Assembly: GCA_964411505.1 (NCBI GenBank)
Contig: CAYPLH010000018.1
Coordinates: 3,826 to 67,825 of the forward strand
Direction of reading: 5' to 3'
Origin: CAYPLH01 sp964411505
GTDB lineage: Bacteria; Bacillota; Clostridia; CAYPLH01; DUMO01
Length of the DNA: 64,000 nucleotides
The position numbers were made by a program, and so were the translations under genes. The notes beneath the pieces are model-generated. The model was not told the origin of the DNA, did no database searches, and worked only from the letters and a program-made list of their open reading frames with translations. Below are positions 9,323 through 18,949 of the stretch, piece after piece; the stretch's first letter is position 1; the number at the start of each line of letters is the position of its first letter.

Positions 9323-11109
9323 TGATACCAACTCCTCTGAGCCTCAAACATATCGTAATAGATGCCGCTCTTAGTCATAAGCTTTTCGTGAGTGCCACGC
9401 TCGACAATCTTTCCGTTGTCAATAACCAAAATCTCATTTGCTAGTTTTGTAGAACCTAAGCGATGGCTAATAAACACTGTTGTTTTATTATACATTAGCC
9501 CTTCATAATCTGCATATATCTGACTTTCAGCAATCGGATCAAGTGCAGCAGTGGGTTCGTCAAGTATTTTTACTGGGGCACGACTTATAAGCGACCGTGC
9601 TATGGCTATTCTTTGCCACTGCCCGCCTGATATATCTTGTCCATTCTCTTTTATCTTACCTAGTGGCGTATCAATGTGATCCTTTAAATTATCAATTGTT
9701 TCATCTAACCCTGCAGATTTCGCCGCTTCGAATACACGTTTATGCACATTTCTCCCAGAAATGTCGCCAAATGAAATATTTTCTTTAAGTGATATGTAGT
9801 ATTTAGCAAAATCTTGATATACAACCGAAAAAAGTGCCTTAAGAGTACTTTGCTTGTATGTCCTGAGTTCTTTACCGTTTATTAATATCTCTCCTTCGTA
9901 ATCTGCATAAAGACCAGTCATCAATTTGATGATGGTGGTTTTGCCAGATCCGTTTTTGCCGACAAAAGCGTAATGATTTCCATTGTGAAGCGTAAAAGAC
10001 AACCCATCTATAATATATCTATCATTACTGGGATACTTGAATCGAACATTGCGAAATTCGGCCGAGCAAAAATTTAAAGGGTCTAAATCTGGTTGGCTTA
10101 ATGCATCAGCTGTTTTACTCAAGGTAGAAAAGACAGTTAAGTCCTTCATATATTCACCCGTACTGGCTATGGTTTGTAGTGATCCTGACATCATCCAACC
10201 CATTTGATATATTAACGCAACTACAGCACCAATTATTCCCATAAACATACCAGCTGACAACTGACCAGTTATCACTGGGCTTATTAATACTAACGCAATA
10301 AACATGACAATAGAATTCAAACCAATGGATGAACCTTTTGCGATTAATAATTGCTTTGCTGTTACTTTTAATTGCAGTATGTGCCCAGATTCAAACTGTT
10401 CTTGCCAACGATTATTCACACTATTTATATATCCGAATAATGAACGTTCCTCAATGCTATCACGCCCTGTAAGCACTTCATCAAGATAATTTGTACGTCT
10501 ATTAAATTTTTCTGCATCACGGGTTGCTTGATATGTTTTTTTTCCTGCTCTCATAGAAAGCCAGAATGTAGGAATTGAAAATATTAAAATTAATATTGCC
10601 GCCCACCATACATGCGTCATTATTAAAACCAATACGGAAATGATTCGCAAAATAATAATTAATATTTGCATATATGAACTAAAACCATTTATTATTCGGC
10701 TCACTGGATTAGAGGATACACGGGAAATCAATTCCCATACCTTAACATCCTCTATATGTTTAAAATCTAAAGAAGCATGTATTTCAACCATAACAGGAGT
10801 TAGTTTATGTTGCAATTGCAAACTTGTACGTGAACTCACCAATGAAACAAAAGAATTAAGTGTATGATTCACTCCCAACACTAACATAAGCAGTATAAGT
10901 GGCAAATAAATATCATTTTGATGGCCTTCTCCTTGTAATATAACAATAGCAGTATCAACAAAATTGGCCGTTGTTAATGTTGTTGCTGCTGTTGATGTGA
11001 GAGCGATGATAATCGACAACAACGCATATATTGTGGCACAAAAAGGTGATGCTTGAAATGTCAGTTTCAATGCATCTATAGCCTTGTATGTTTTTTGAGG
11101 TATATTCAT
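9319..11109 (-). CDS. ABC transporter half (TM-ATPase), first subunit
   Basis: 596 residues. It has about six transmembrane helices, then a nucleotide-binding domain with Walker A (VGKNGSGKTT), signature ISGGQWQRIA and Walker B (VKILDEPTAALD). The start ATG at 11109 has AAAGGG upstream. It is followed by its partner with a four-base overlap. Together they would export, and possibly confer resistance to, the product of the cluster. It falls in the MsbA/NisT-like exporter superfamily; the substrate is unknown. Confidence 0.88.
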   Translation of the reverse strand: MNIPQKTYKAIDALKLTFQASPFCATIYALLSIIIALTSTAATTLTTANFVDTAIVILQGEGHQNDIYLPLILLMLVLGVNHTLNSFVSLVSSRTSLQLQHKLTPVMVEIHASLDFKHIEDVKVWELISRVSSNPVSRIINGFSSYMQILIIILRIISVLVLIMTHVWWAAILILIFSIPTFWLSMRAGKKTYQATRDAEKFNRRTNYLDEVLTGRDSIEERSLFGYINSVNNRWQEQFESGHILQLKVTAKQLLIAKGSSIGLNSIVMFIALVLISPVITGQLSAGMFMGIIGAVVALIYQMGWMMSGSLQTIASTGEYMKDLTVFSTLSKTADALSQPDLDPLNFCSAEFRNVRFKYPSNDRYIIDGLSFTLHNGNHYAFVGKNGSGKTTIIKLMTGLYADYEGEILINGKELRTYKQSTLKALFSVVYQDFAKYYISLKENISFGDISGRNVHKRVFEAAKSAGLDETIDNLKDHIDTPLGKIKENGQDISGGQWQRIAIARSLISRAPVKILDEPTAALDPIAESQIYADYEGLMYNKTTVFISHRLGSTKLANEILVIDNGKIVERGTHEKLMTKSGIYYDMFEAQRSWYQ

Positions 11110-11183
11110 AAATATTTCCCTTTAATTATTTTATAGTTACATAGTATACAATAATGATGACATTATTTTTTATTTTAATAAAT

Positions 11184-12140
11184 TCAAGATAGGGATATTA
11201 TTTTTCCGTTATTTCTCGCGCTGTCCCTCAAAGTTTCCATTACTTTTATCGTTGTAGATGAGCTTTCCGGTGCGTTTTGAGTGTTTATAGCATCTAAGTA
11301 TATCATATCGAACAAATACTCAATTTCTTTTAAATACATATCTTCATTATCGAATCCATGTTCCCATGCAATTCTATCTTGAGGATATATCGTAATTTTA
11401 TTGTTATCATAGACTATCGTGGATTTTTCAAAGCCTATGCGATAATCCGATGTGAATTCTAAACCTTGCTGTGTCCAATCAGCGATAGCTAAAACCGTAA
11501 TATCATCATAAAATAAGAAAGAATATACAACATCATCAACAGAGTATATATTAGAAGTTACACATGAAACTGCATTAGGTTCCCCAAATATAAACCGGAT
11601 TATATCAATATCATGTATATGCATATCTAATAAGCATCCGCCTGATTTGTTAAAATCTAAAAGCCAATCAGCCCATAAAGGAGGAGCACTATATCTTCTA
11701 AATACCGCAGAAAGAGGTTTCCCAAATGTTTTGTTTTGTATATTCTCTTTTAAATAAAGATATTCTTCACTAAATCGAAGACAATGGCCAATCATTAATT
11801 TACCTTTAGCTTTTTTGCTTTCTGATAATATTTCTCTGCACTCTGTTAATTTGAGGGCCATTGGTTTTTCGCAAAAAACATGATATCCTCGTTTAAGAAT
11901 ATTTATAACGAAATCAGCATGTAAATAAGTTGGCAGACAAATATCAATTAAGTTTATTTGTTCTCTTTCCAACATATTTTCCAAATCAGAATATAATTTT
12001 ATTCCTGCATATTGTAATTTGTAAAATGTATCAAAGGCAGATACTAATCGAGCTTTTCCTTTGCTTTCTAGCTTTTTGAATGCTGGCACATGTGCTTTTC
12101 ATGCCATATCTCCAAATCCAATTATTGCCGCGCTAATCAT
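11184..12140 (-). pseudogene. Gfo/Idh/MocA dehydrogenase interrupted by TGA codon 14
   Basis: The natural start appears to be ATG 12140. It reads into the NAD-binding glycine motif (IIGFGDMA), then hits an in-frame TGA at 12099-12101, and continues in the same frame with KAHVPAFKKLESKGKARL to the stop at 11184. The downstream 301 residues carry normal family motifs: CEKPMALKL (with the EKP lysine), GHCLRF, and LLDMHIHDIDIIRF. Re-initiation at a GTG at 12089 would give a protein without the dinucleotide-binding loop, which should be inactive. The family oxidises or reduces sugar carbons, and with the DegT aminotransferase it would make an amino sugar. The alternative is a sequencing error. Confidence 0.78.
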
Positions 12141-12187
12141 TTAATCAATCCTTATATTTTCTTATTCATTTTTGTTAGAATTAAAAA

Positions 12188-13537
12188 TTACTTTATATTT
12201 CCTAATGCCAATTTTCTCATGGCATTTAAATACTTATTGGTATTATCAATAGAGTATTTACCAAATATATTATTTAACGACGCTATAATTTCTTTAAAAT
12301 TCTTTTGTGAAATACAGTCATTATATATTTCGAATTCAATTTCTTTAAAAAATTCAGAATGGTTATTATATTTATCACAAATACACTCTGACTCATCAAA
12401 AGACAGCATACCTACTAAAAAAGAAGGATCTTCTTTATTCAACACCAAAAATACATCTCGATTTGTTTTAATGTCAGCAATTTTTTCCAATTTACTCGAT
12501 AACTTGCGATTAAACTGTTTGTTTAATAGATTATTGGCTCTACAACCACTATTAATAATCTCGTCGTTGCAATAATTGTGGAATTTAGTCATATATTCAA
12601 TTCTTGAGGAAAATAGTCCTTTATCAGTTTGAGGCACCTTATAAAACAAATTTCTTCTTTGATTATTGTGCGTCTTCCGTATTCTGTACGACAAATTATT
12701 AATGAGTAAAATGTTTTCTACATCAAAATATTCATCTTCTATTAGGTTGTGATCTTCATATATGACTGTGAAAACCTTTTTTAGTTCATTAATAAGAGTA
12801 TCCTTTATATCGTTTGTATAGTTCTTGATTTTTAATTCTAATTCGACATTTTCTCCATCAAATTTATATTTTGTATAAAACTTATCAAAATATCCAGAAA
12901 GTAGATTATCATTCAAGGTGTTTAAATAACTTGAAATACCTTGTGAATGTATTATCTCATTCAAATTAACACTTTCGTCGAATTCACCTATTACATATTT
13001 AGGTTCTTGAATAGCATTCAAATTAAATTTTTTCACAATTTCTTCAAAAGTACTTTTTGTGTTCTCAAATTCAATTTCAAAATAGTAATATGGCAAAGAA
13101 GATGCTCTCATATTATAGGGATCAACTCCTACAATACGGTCAAAACTAATTCTAAAATCATTTTTTTCAAAGCCTATTGTCATTCTTTCTTTATATATGA
13201 TTGATGATATATTATTAAAATTCATTTTTTCATTTTCATAATATTCATTTTTTTCACTCATTTCTATGTTAATAATCTTTCCATCATTTTGAATAATCGA
13301 CTTTTTAACATTACTCAATATGAACGCACCCTGATAGTCTTTAAATTTATATACATTTTTTTCATCATCATCCTCGGTGGGAAAATAAAAATGAATGGCA
13401 GGAGATATTTTCACTTTATTGGCAACATACTTTCTTCCGTTAATTTTAAAATCTTCTTCAAAAACACACTTAATTATATGCTTGATAACATCTTCATCAG
13501 CATAAAAAGTGAACTCTTTCTCATAATTAATATTCAT
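12188..13537 (-). CDS. tandem triphosphate-tunnel-like (CYTH/VTC) protein
   Basis: 449 residues, not recognised with certainty. Each half looks like a triphosphate tunnel metalloenzyme domain. The first (1-180) ends with FRISFDRIVG and YYYFEIEFE. The second (185-449) has VELELKIKN, EYFDVENILL, SYRIRKT and FFKEIEFEIY, the E-x-E-x-K and R-x-R strand pattern. Such enzymes bind triphosphates or polyphosphate with divalent metal. The start ATG 13537 has GGAGG upstream. With FolE nearby, which makes dihydroneopterin triphosphate, a triphosphate-processing role is plausible; this is inference. The residues are lysine- and asparagine-rich and more divergent than neighbouring genes. Confidence 0.5.
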   Translation of the reverse strand: MNINYEKEFTFYADEDVIKHIIKCVFEEDFKINGRKYVANKVKISPAIHFYFPTEDDDEKNVYKFKDYQGAFILSNVKKSIIQNDGKIINIEMSEKNEYYENEKMNFNNISSIIYKERMTIGFEKNDFRISFDRIVGVDPYNMRASSLPYYYFEIEFENTKSTFEEIVKKFNLNAIQEPKYVIGEFDESVNLNEIIHSQGISSYLNTLNDNLLSGYFDKFYTKYKFDGENVELELKIKNYTNDIKDTLINELKKVFTVIYEDHNLIEDEYFDVENILLINNLSYRIRKTHNNQRRNLFYKVPQTDKGLFSSRIEYMTKFHNYCNDEIINSGCRANNLLNKQFNRKLSSKLEKIADIKTNRDVFLVLNKEDPSFLVGMLSFDESECICDKYNNHSEFFKEIEFEIYNDCISQKNFKEIIASLNNIFGKYSIDNTNKYLNAMRKLALGNIK

Positions 13538-13558
13538 ATTTTTGCCTCCAAACTATAA

Positions 13559-14851
13559 TTATTTTAAGTTGTATTTATTAATAAGCGTAATACGCTGTTC
13601 TATGGGGAGTGTATCGGTAGCACCATCAATCATATTCCATGCAGACAAAAAAGTCCGCTCTATAGTAACATTAGTATTTTTTAAGCGGTGAAAATTATTG
13701 ATAAGTGTTTCAATAGTCTCTGTAAACCGTCGGATAAATTCTTTTAAAACAGTATCATTGAAACTCCAAGAAAGGCATTGATTATCACCTTCATAAAAAC
13801 AAATCCCGTGAGATACAGCTTCTCTATAAAATGCATTTTGTAATTCATCAGTACCAAATACGAAATGAAAAACTGGACCAGAACCATTAACTTCAATAGG
13901 TAATTTAGAATCTTTACAAATATTCTTTAATAGTTTGAGTAAATTTGTGCCTTGCTTAATAATTTTTTCATATACACATTGATTTTCCATAAATTTTAAT
14001 GTTGCGCTGGCAGCAGTTATAGATACCATGTCATAAAATGAAGTAAATGTATAATATTTTGTATTCTGCATGATATCTGCGCGACCGATTAGACAAGAAA
14101 TCCTGTGCCCATTTGCAAGTCCTTTTGAAAAAGTATACATATCTATGGATTTATTTGTTATCTGCTCCAACGAAGAACCATATCTATACCGAAATCCTTG
14201 CTTAACATCATCGCAGCATACTATGATATTATAAATATGACACATTTCGATAATTTGAAGTAGTGTTTCTTTTTTTATGTAAGTATAATCAGGCGATATG
14301 ATTAAGAGAGCTATGTCGTTTTTATGATTTGCAATGATTTTTTCTAATAATTCGGGTATGAAAAAGAAATTTATCATTTTTTCATCATTTATTTCTAATA
14401 ACTCCTTGTCCCAGATATCCCACATGGGATCCCAACCATGATAACCGGCACTTAAAATTATTTTTTTACCTGTAGCCGCGCGCGCGGCTCCAACAGCGGC
14501 ACGGCATGCCGCTGTACCAGTTCCATAAAAAGCTATTTTGGGCTGATTGATTTGTACGCCTCTTTGAATTTGCTCAGTTAATGTAACAATTAATTCATTG
14601 GGTCCAGTATAATTACTTTTATTTTCCTGAAGCATTCTTATAATTGCCTGATTAACAACATCAGCATTATGACCGATCATAACAGAGCCTTTTCCATTCA
14701 CAAAATCAATATAATCTTTATCATCTTCGCCATATAGATAACAGCCCTTTGCAGAACGAAAAAAAATTCGTTGTGTTCCTGATCCGTCATATGGCGAATA
14801 GACCTGTGGAGCTATTTGTGATAATTGCTTTTCCCAATTATAAATTTTCAT
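13559..14851 (-). CDS. class III PLP aminotransferase, glutamate-1-semialdehyde aminomutase-like
   Basis: About 430 residues from ATG 14851, which has GGAGG eight bases upstream inside the end of the preceding gene; the coding regions overlap by 14 bases. Motifs: FYGTGTAACRAA (phosphate binding), SAGYHGWDPMWD, CCDDVKQGFR (DD where most family members have DE), and the PLP lysine in TFSKGLANG near residue 243. Family members either move an amino group within one molecule or transaminate omega-amines or sugars. The tight coupling to the upstream B12 radical SAM enzyme suggests they act in consecutive steps. Confidence 0.85.
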   Translation of the reverse strand: MKIYNWEKQLSQIAPQVYSPYDGSGTQRIFFRSAKGCYLYGEDDKDYIDFVNGKGSVMIGHNADVVNQAIIRMLQENKSNYTGPNELIVTLTEQIQRGVQINQPKIAFYGTGTAACRAAVGAARAATGKKIILSAGYHGWDPMWDIWDKELLEINDEKMINFFFIPELLEKIIANHKNDIALLIISPDYTYIKKETLLQIIEMCHIYNIIVCCDDVKQGFRYRYGSSLEQITNKSIDMYTFSKGLANGHRISCLIGRADIMQNTKYYTFTSFYDMVSITAASATLKFMENQCVYEKIIKQGTNLLKLLKNICKDSKLPIEVNGSGPVFHFVFGTDELQNAFYREAVSHGICFYEGDNQCLSWSFNDTVLKEFIRRFTETIETLINNFHRLKNTNVTIERTFLSAWNMIDGATDTLPIEQRITLINKYNLK

Positions 14852-16652
14852 TTTGTTTTCCTCCATTTTTCATATATAATAATGTTAGCTCTTGTACTAA
14901 TTTTTCAATTGCTCTGCTTCTACTATTTTCATGCGGATAGACACAAAAAGAATTAACCGGATCATTATTTAACACACTTTGTATCTGAATAGATTTATGT
15001 GGTTGTCCTGTTAGTAAATATGCCATATTCGCAATCATGTCTCCAGTGACCGAATCTATAAATAATTCAGCGTTATCATTATGTGGAGATATGCGATTTA
15101 TCTCTGAATAAGAAATGCCTTTATCTGGAATAAAATAGAAACTTTTCTGTCTTGAAGTTATTTTCCCGCGTAAGGTATGATCGTTTTCAATAAACTTTAT
15201 TCTTTCTTCAAACGGAATCTTTTGCCTATATGCCAAAAGCGCTTGCGGCCAAATAAAAAATGCATTACATACACTCCAAAGATCATAAATATCTCTCCTG
15301 TTGAAGTGTTTGGTTTCAATCGGAAAATTGAATTCGCAAAACCATGTCAAGTCTTCGTTTGGATTAATTAAACCGGATTGCACACAAGTGTCATATATTT
15401 CACTTCCGGGGATGGGATAAAACGGATTAGGACTACCAAATTCAATATCATTTTCAATCAGACAAACGATATCGGATATGATATCATCTAATGTTTGATC
15501 AGGTAGACCAATAATCAAAGATGCACCCATAGTTGCATCTCGCTTTTTAAACCATCCGAGTGCTTCTTTTACCTTGGAAAGAGAAGTGTGTTCTTTTTTT
15601 AAGTTTTTCAACTTTTCATTAAATGTTGTTTCTAATCCAAAAAAAAGAAACATTATGCCTGCCTTGAGCATTTTATCCACTAACATTTCCGTTATTCCGA
15701 GTACCATAATACCATTGTGTAAATATAACTCTATATCTAAGCCTCTCGCAATAATCAAATCGCAAATTGCTGTTACTCGTTCAATATTGAAAGTGAAATT
15801 ATCATCTTCAATATTAAATTTCTGAATATTGAAATTATTTATGTACCACTCAATTTCATTTACAATATTTTCAGCACTACGGCACCTAAATGTTTTACCA
15901 ACAGTTGGATGAACTGTACAAAATGAACAAGAAAATGGACATCCTCGACTAGTAATTAAAACAGAAGTGGCATCATACTTATCAAAGTTTAATAAATCAG
16001 CAGCTGGATATATATTATCATCCAAATTATGAATCCATTCTTTTTTTGCAGAATAATAATATGTCACTCCAGTTGCTGTTTTTTTATTGGCTAATTGCGG
16101 ATCAATAGTTTTAAAAACAATACCATCAACATCTTTCGGAATGATATTGTTCTCTATACAATTCAAAAGTTTCGGAAGGCTTTTTTCCCCTTCAGCTTGA
16201 ATTATATAGTCAATATTTGTAAACTCTAATATGTGTTCATAAGAAATTGAAGCATGGGAACCACCAATAACTGTTACAGCATTTGGCAATTCTTGAGCTA
16301 CAAGCTTAGCAATATCATACGCGGTTTCATACGATGGAGAATGCATTGATGTAATACAAACAACGTCAGGTTGGCATTCAAGCAATTTTTGCTTGATTCT
16401 TTCATAACTTGCCCCCCAGTGAATAATATGTTTTATAACCGGATGCAAACTTATTTTTCTTCGTTGAATATCCGTTAATTCATTTTTATATAAAACTCGG
16501 TTATCTTCAAAATACGTCAGGGAATCAAACAGAAGAACTTCATGTCCTTCCATCCGACATGCTGACGCCAAGTAGGCAAGCCCTATTGGAATAAATCGAA
16601 CAGTTTCATGATAAAGTCCACGATTTGGTGGTTTTATAAATAATATCTTCAT
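14838..16652 (-). CDS. B12-binding domain radical SAM protein
   Basis: 604 residues. The N-terminal B12-binding-like fold spans about 1-165 (GGSHASIS, QAEGEKSL) without the DxHxxG motif, as in the base-off subgroup. The radical SAM core has the CxxxCxxC cluster at C238, C242, C245 (SRGCPFSCSFC), then GLPDQTLDD. A C-terminal extension of about 170 residues is unassigned. Such enzymes methylate unreactive carbons or rearrange carbon skeletons by radical chemistry. The start ATG 16652 has GGAGAG upstream. It overlaps the aminotransferase gene downstream and follows the HD hydrolase gene. Confidence 0.88.
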   Translation of the reverse strand: MKILFIKPPNRGLYHETVRFIPIGLAYLASACRMEGHEVLLFDSLTYFEDNRVLYKNELTDIQRRKISLHPVIKHIIHWGASYERIKQKLLECQPDVVCITSMHSPSYETAYDIAKLVAQELPNAVTVIGGSHASISYEHILEFTNIDYIIQAEGEKSLPKLLNCIENNIIPKDVDGIVFKTIDPQLANKKTATGVTYYYSAKKEWIHNLDDNIYPAADLLNFDKYDATSVLITSRGCPFSCSFCTVHPTVGKTFRCRSAENIVNEIEWYINNFNIQKFNIEDDNFTFNIERVTAICDLIIARGLDIELYLHNGIMVLGITEMLVDKMLKAGIMFLFFGLETTFNEKLKNLKKEHTSLSKVKEALGWFKKRDATMGASLIIGLPDQTLDDIISDIVCLIENDIEFGSPNPFYPIPGSEIYDTCVQSGLINPNEDLTWFCEFNFPIETKHFNRRDIYDLWSVCNAFFIWPQALLAYRQKIPFEERIKFIENDHTLRGKITSRQKSFYFIPDKGISYSEINRISPHNDNAELFIDSVTGDMIANMAYLLTGQPHKSIQIQSVLNNDPVNSFCVYPHENSRSRAIEKLVQELTLLYMKNGGKQNENL

Positions 16653-16686
16653 TTCAAGGCTCTCCGATTCAGTTATAGTTTTTTAA

Positions 16687-17160
16687 TTAATAAAAGAAGT
16701 TCTTATTCTTTTTTTCATCATTCCACTTGCAGTTTGACGAAACGTTGCACAAATAACATATTCTTGATTTTTTATCTGCAAGGAATAACAAAGCACCTAA
16801 TCCAGTCGCATTTTCTTCACGATGTAAACATATCGCTTTTTTTATGACATAGATATCATCATCACAAAAGCCAATATCGTTCAATATAGATTCGGCTATT
16901 TCAGCACTAGCAATTTCATGAGGGATATTTTTATCATATTCTTTCCACTTTCCGATATCATGTAATAAGGCAGCGGAATAAATTATTTCCTTTGTATAAT
17001 TAAATCCTTTTTCTTTTGCAATAATATAAGCAATTCTTGCCGTATCTAAAAAATGTGCAAAGTCATGACGACAAAAGATACGATCATGTTCTCGTTCTTT
17101 AATTAAACTCAAACAATGATTATATTGGGGATTGTTAATAATTTTATCTATCCGATGCAT
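16687..17160 (-). CDS. HD-domain hydrolase with Cys-rich tail
   Basis: 157 residues from ATG 17160, with AGGAG five bases upstream; an earlier TTG at 17190 lies inside the preceding gene. HD-superfamily metal ligands are visible: H32 in CRHDFAHF, then H67-D68 in LLHDIGKW, H81 in NIPHEIAS, and HREE further on. The C-terminal segment DKKSRICYLC followed by another Cys is common in clostridial HD proteins and may bind metal. HD enzymes hydrolyse phosphate esters. Between FolE and the radical SAM enzyme, it could dephosphorylate a pterin phosphate; this is inference. Confidence 0.8.
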   Translation of the reverse strand: MHRIDKIINNPQYNHCLSLIKEREHDRIFCRHDFAHFLDTARIAYIIAKEKGFNYTKEIIYSAALLHDIGKWKEYDKNIPHEIASAEIAESILNDIGFCDDDIYVIKKAICLHREENATGLGALLFLADKKSRICYLCNVSSNCKWNDEKKNKNFFY

Positions 17161-17182
17161 GTTTTCTCCTATTAAGTATAGC

Positions 17183-18196
17183 CTATCCAAAAAGCATTTC
17201 TCGTAATTTTTCTATGTACATATTTTGAATTTCATCATTACATTGTAATGTTTCGGAATATTTTAAAATTTTTCTAATATCTTTTTCTGCTTCTATAGTT
17301 TTTCGTAGTATGTGACATAGTTTCCATTCCGGTAAAGAAAAAGCTTTTACAATTTCAGCCACAAGCTTTATTGTAAGTTTTAAGTTGCCCTCACGCCCTC
17401 TAGATTTTATTTTTAAGCCATCAATCATAAGATTTATGCCAAGGGTAACAAGATCAGCAAGTTCAACTAATCCATCATGGCAGCGATAATCTGGCAGTAT
17501 CTGCCTTATAACCTCAGCAGCGGGCAATGTATCAACCGCATGTACATAGTTATAGCGCGATTGAATCAGTAATGGTATGTCAAATGACACTTCAACGCCA
17601 ACCGATAAGCCACTATTTTCTATTATGATAACATTTCCAATTTCAGTTTTATGTTCATCTTGCCAATGGTAGATGTTAATATTTCTACCCGTTAAAGACG
17701 CACTACCAAAACAATGACGATATGCATGAATGAAATCACTTTCAGCAAAAACTTGAAAATTACACCCCTTTAAATGCTCCTTAAAATCCACATCTGTAAA
17801 ATAGTAGCCCAATATAATATCATCAGGAGAAAATCCGAACGCTTGAGTCAAAAATATCTCTGTTTCCTGAATGCACCTTGATAAGTAGCACATAGGGCTT
17901 AAAGTGCCAATGGCGATAAAGTATGAAGAATATGGACTAATTATCTTTTTGTTTTTCCAATTCAAGACACCTTGAAAACCAACTGATGGTTGAACTAAAT
18001 ATATGCCTGTATAGTTATCAATAAACTCAATATATGGCTTCATCACGCTTGTTGTTGAATTTACAAATCTTAAAGTATGATCATTGTGGGAAATTAAAGA
18101 AGAGCAATTAATTTCCTCTAGCAAAAGATTGTTGCAATTATTTCTAAATATATTAATTGTTTCAAGTATTCTATTTTTATTGACTTGAGATTTCAT
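17183..18196 (-). CDS. alanyl-tRNA synthetase-like catalytic-core protein
   Basis: 337 residues with no certain family name. Several stretches follow the class II alanyl-tRNA synthetase core in order: SSLISHNDHTLRFVNS (32-47, compare the AlaRS SSLVPHNDPTL segment), YFIAIGTLS (92-100), GYYFTDVDF (130-138), NVIIIENSGLSVGVEVSFDI (188-207), and INLMIDGLKIKSRGREGN (254-271, compare the AlaRS IADGV...NEGRGY segment). It lacks the editing and C-Ala domains. Comparable truncated synthetases activate amino acids for natural-product assembly, often loading a carrier protein. Here the ACP at 7005-7244 is a candidate acceptor. The start ATG 18196 has GGAGA upstream. Confidence 0.5.
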   Translation of the reverse strand: MKSQVNKNRILETINIFRNNCNNLLLEEINCSSLISHNDHTLRFVNSTTSVMKPYIEFIDNYTGIYLVQPSVGFQGVLNWKNKKIISPYSSYFIAIGTLSPMCYLSRCIQETEIFLTQAFGFSPDDIILGYYFTDVDFKEHLKGCNFQVFAESDFIHAYRHCFGSASLTGRNINIYHWQDEHKTEIGNVIIIENSGLSVGVEVSFDIPLLIQSRYNYVHAVDTLPAAEVIRQILPDYRCHDGLVELADLVTLGINLMIDGLKIKSRGREGNLKLTIKLVAEIVKAFSLPEWKLCHILRKTIEAEKDIRKILKYSETLQCNDEIQNMYIEKLREMLFG

Positions 18197-18241
18197 TTGT
18201 CATGATTCTCCAACTTTATTAATTAAAATGCAAATACATAG

Positions 18242-18907
18242 TTAGAATGAGTTTGCTGTGATGTTATGTATATTACGTTTCAAAATTTTATATTTTGAAA
18301 ACTTTTGCGGTAATATTTTATACTTCTGCAAGAATAAATATATTATTTTATCGAACTCTTTTTTATTGGTTTTTATTTCTAGTATAAAGTGATTCGGTAA
18401 TAGCAGACAATCATTTGATAATAATTCTCTATCTATTGTTGCCCTGAATTCCATATCATCATATTTAACTGAGTATGCTTGTCTAATATAACTAATTTCA
18501 AATATATTTAATATTGGTATCATAGATAATTGTGGAGAAAACGGAAATTGTCTGATGTTTATAAAATTTTCAATTTGACCTATAGTGTCAAAGCTTCTTA
18601 ATAATTCCTCTTCATCATTATTTATCAAATATCTAGTTTTGTAATATAAATTTTGAATCTTTGATTTTTCTTCAAGAAATATTTTACAAGTATCTAAGTA
18701 ATGCCTTATTCTGAGATGTCCATGATTTTTTCCAATTCTTGATCTTGTATTCCAACTCATAATATAACAGGTGCTAATTTTATATTCACCCATAGAGTTT
18801 GAATTCTTATCCCTTGTTCCATAACGTTTTATAAATTCTAAAATATGATGCATTTCATCAGCCTGCAACACATATTTAATTTCTACCCTATCACTATAAT
18901 AATCCAT
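18242..18907 (-). CDS. VTC/TTM-like domain protein
   Basis: 221 residues from ATG 18907, with GAGGTG upstream; the GTG at 18916 is part of that site. The N-terminus RVEIKYVLQADEMHHIL and the later segments LRIRHYLDTCKIFLEEKSK, FRATIDREL and HFILEIKTNK follow the VTC-domain pattern of E-x-K, R-x-R and E-x-K strands lining a triphosphate tunnel. The C-terminus (FLQKYKILPQKFSKYK) also fits the family. VTC domains make or bind polyphosphate, and related folds hydrolyse triphosphates or make cyclic AMP. It is the second such protein in this cluster and adjoins FolE, whose product is a triphosphate. Confidence 0.65.
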   Translation of the reverse strand: MDYYSDRVEIKYVLQADEMHHILEFIKRYGTRDKNSNSMGEYKISTCYIMSWNTRSRIGKNHGHLRIRHYLDTCKIFLEEKSKIQNLYYKTRYLINNDEEELLRSFDTIGQIENFINIRQFPFSPQLSMIPILNIFEISYIRQAYSVKYDDMEFRATIDRELLSNDCLLLPNHFILEIKTNKKEFDKIIYLFLQKYKILPQKFSKYKILKRNIHNITANSF

Positions 18908-18949
18908 ATATAACACCTCAATATAATTAATTTTAACGAGTTTTCTTTC

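Noticed and set aside
12099..12101. TGA as a possible selenocysteine codon in the Gfo/Idh gene
   Set aside because: The family has no selenoproteins and no SECIS-like hairpin follows; nonsense mutation or error is simpler.
14838..16652. Cobalamin riboswitch associated with the B12 radical SAM gene
   Set aside because: The gene follows its neighbour closely with no leader space for a riboswitch.
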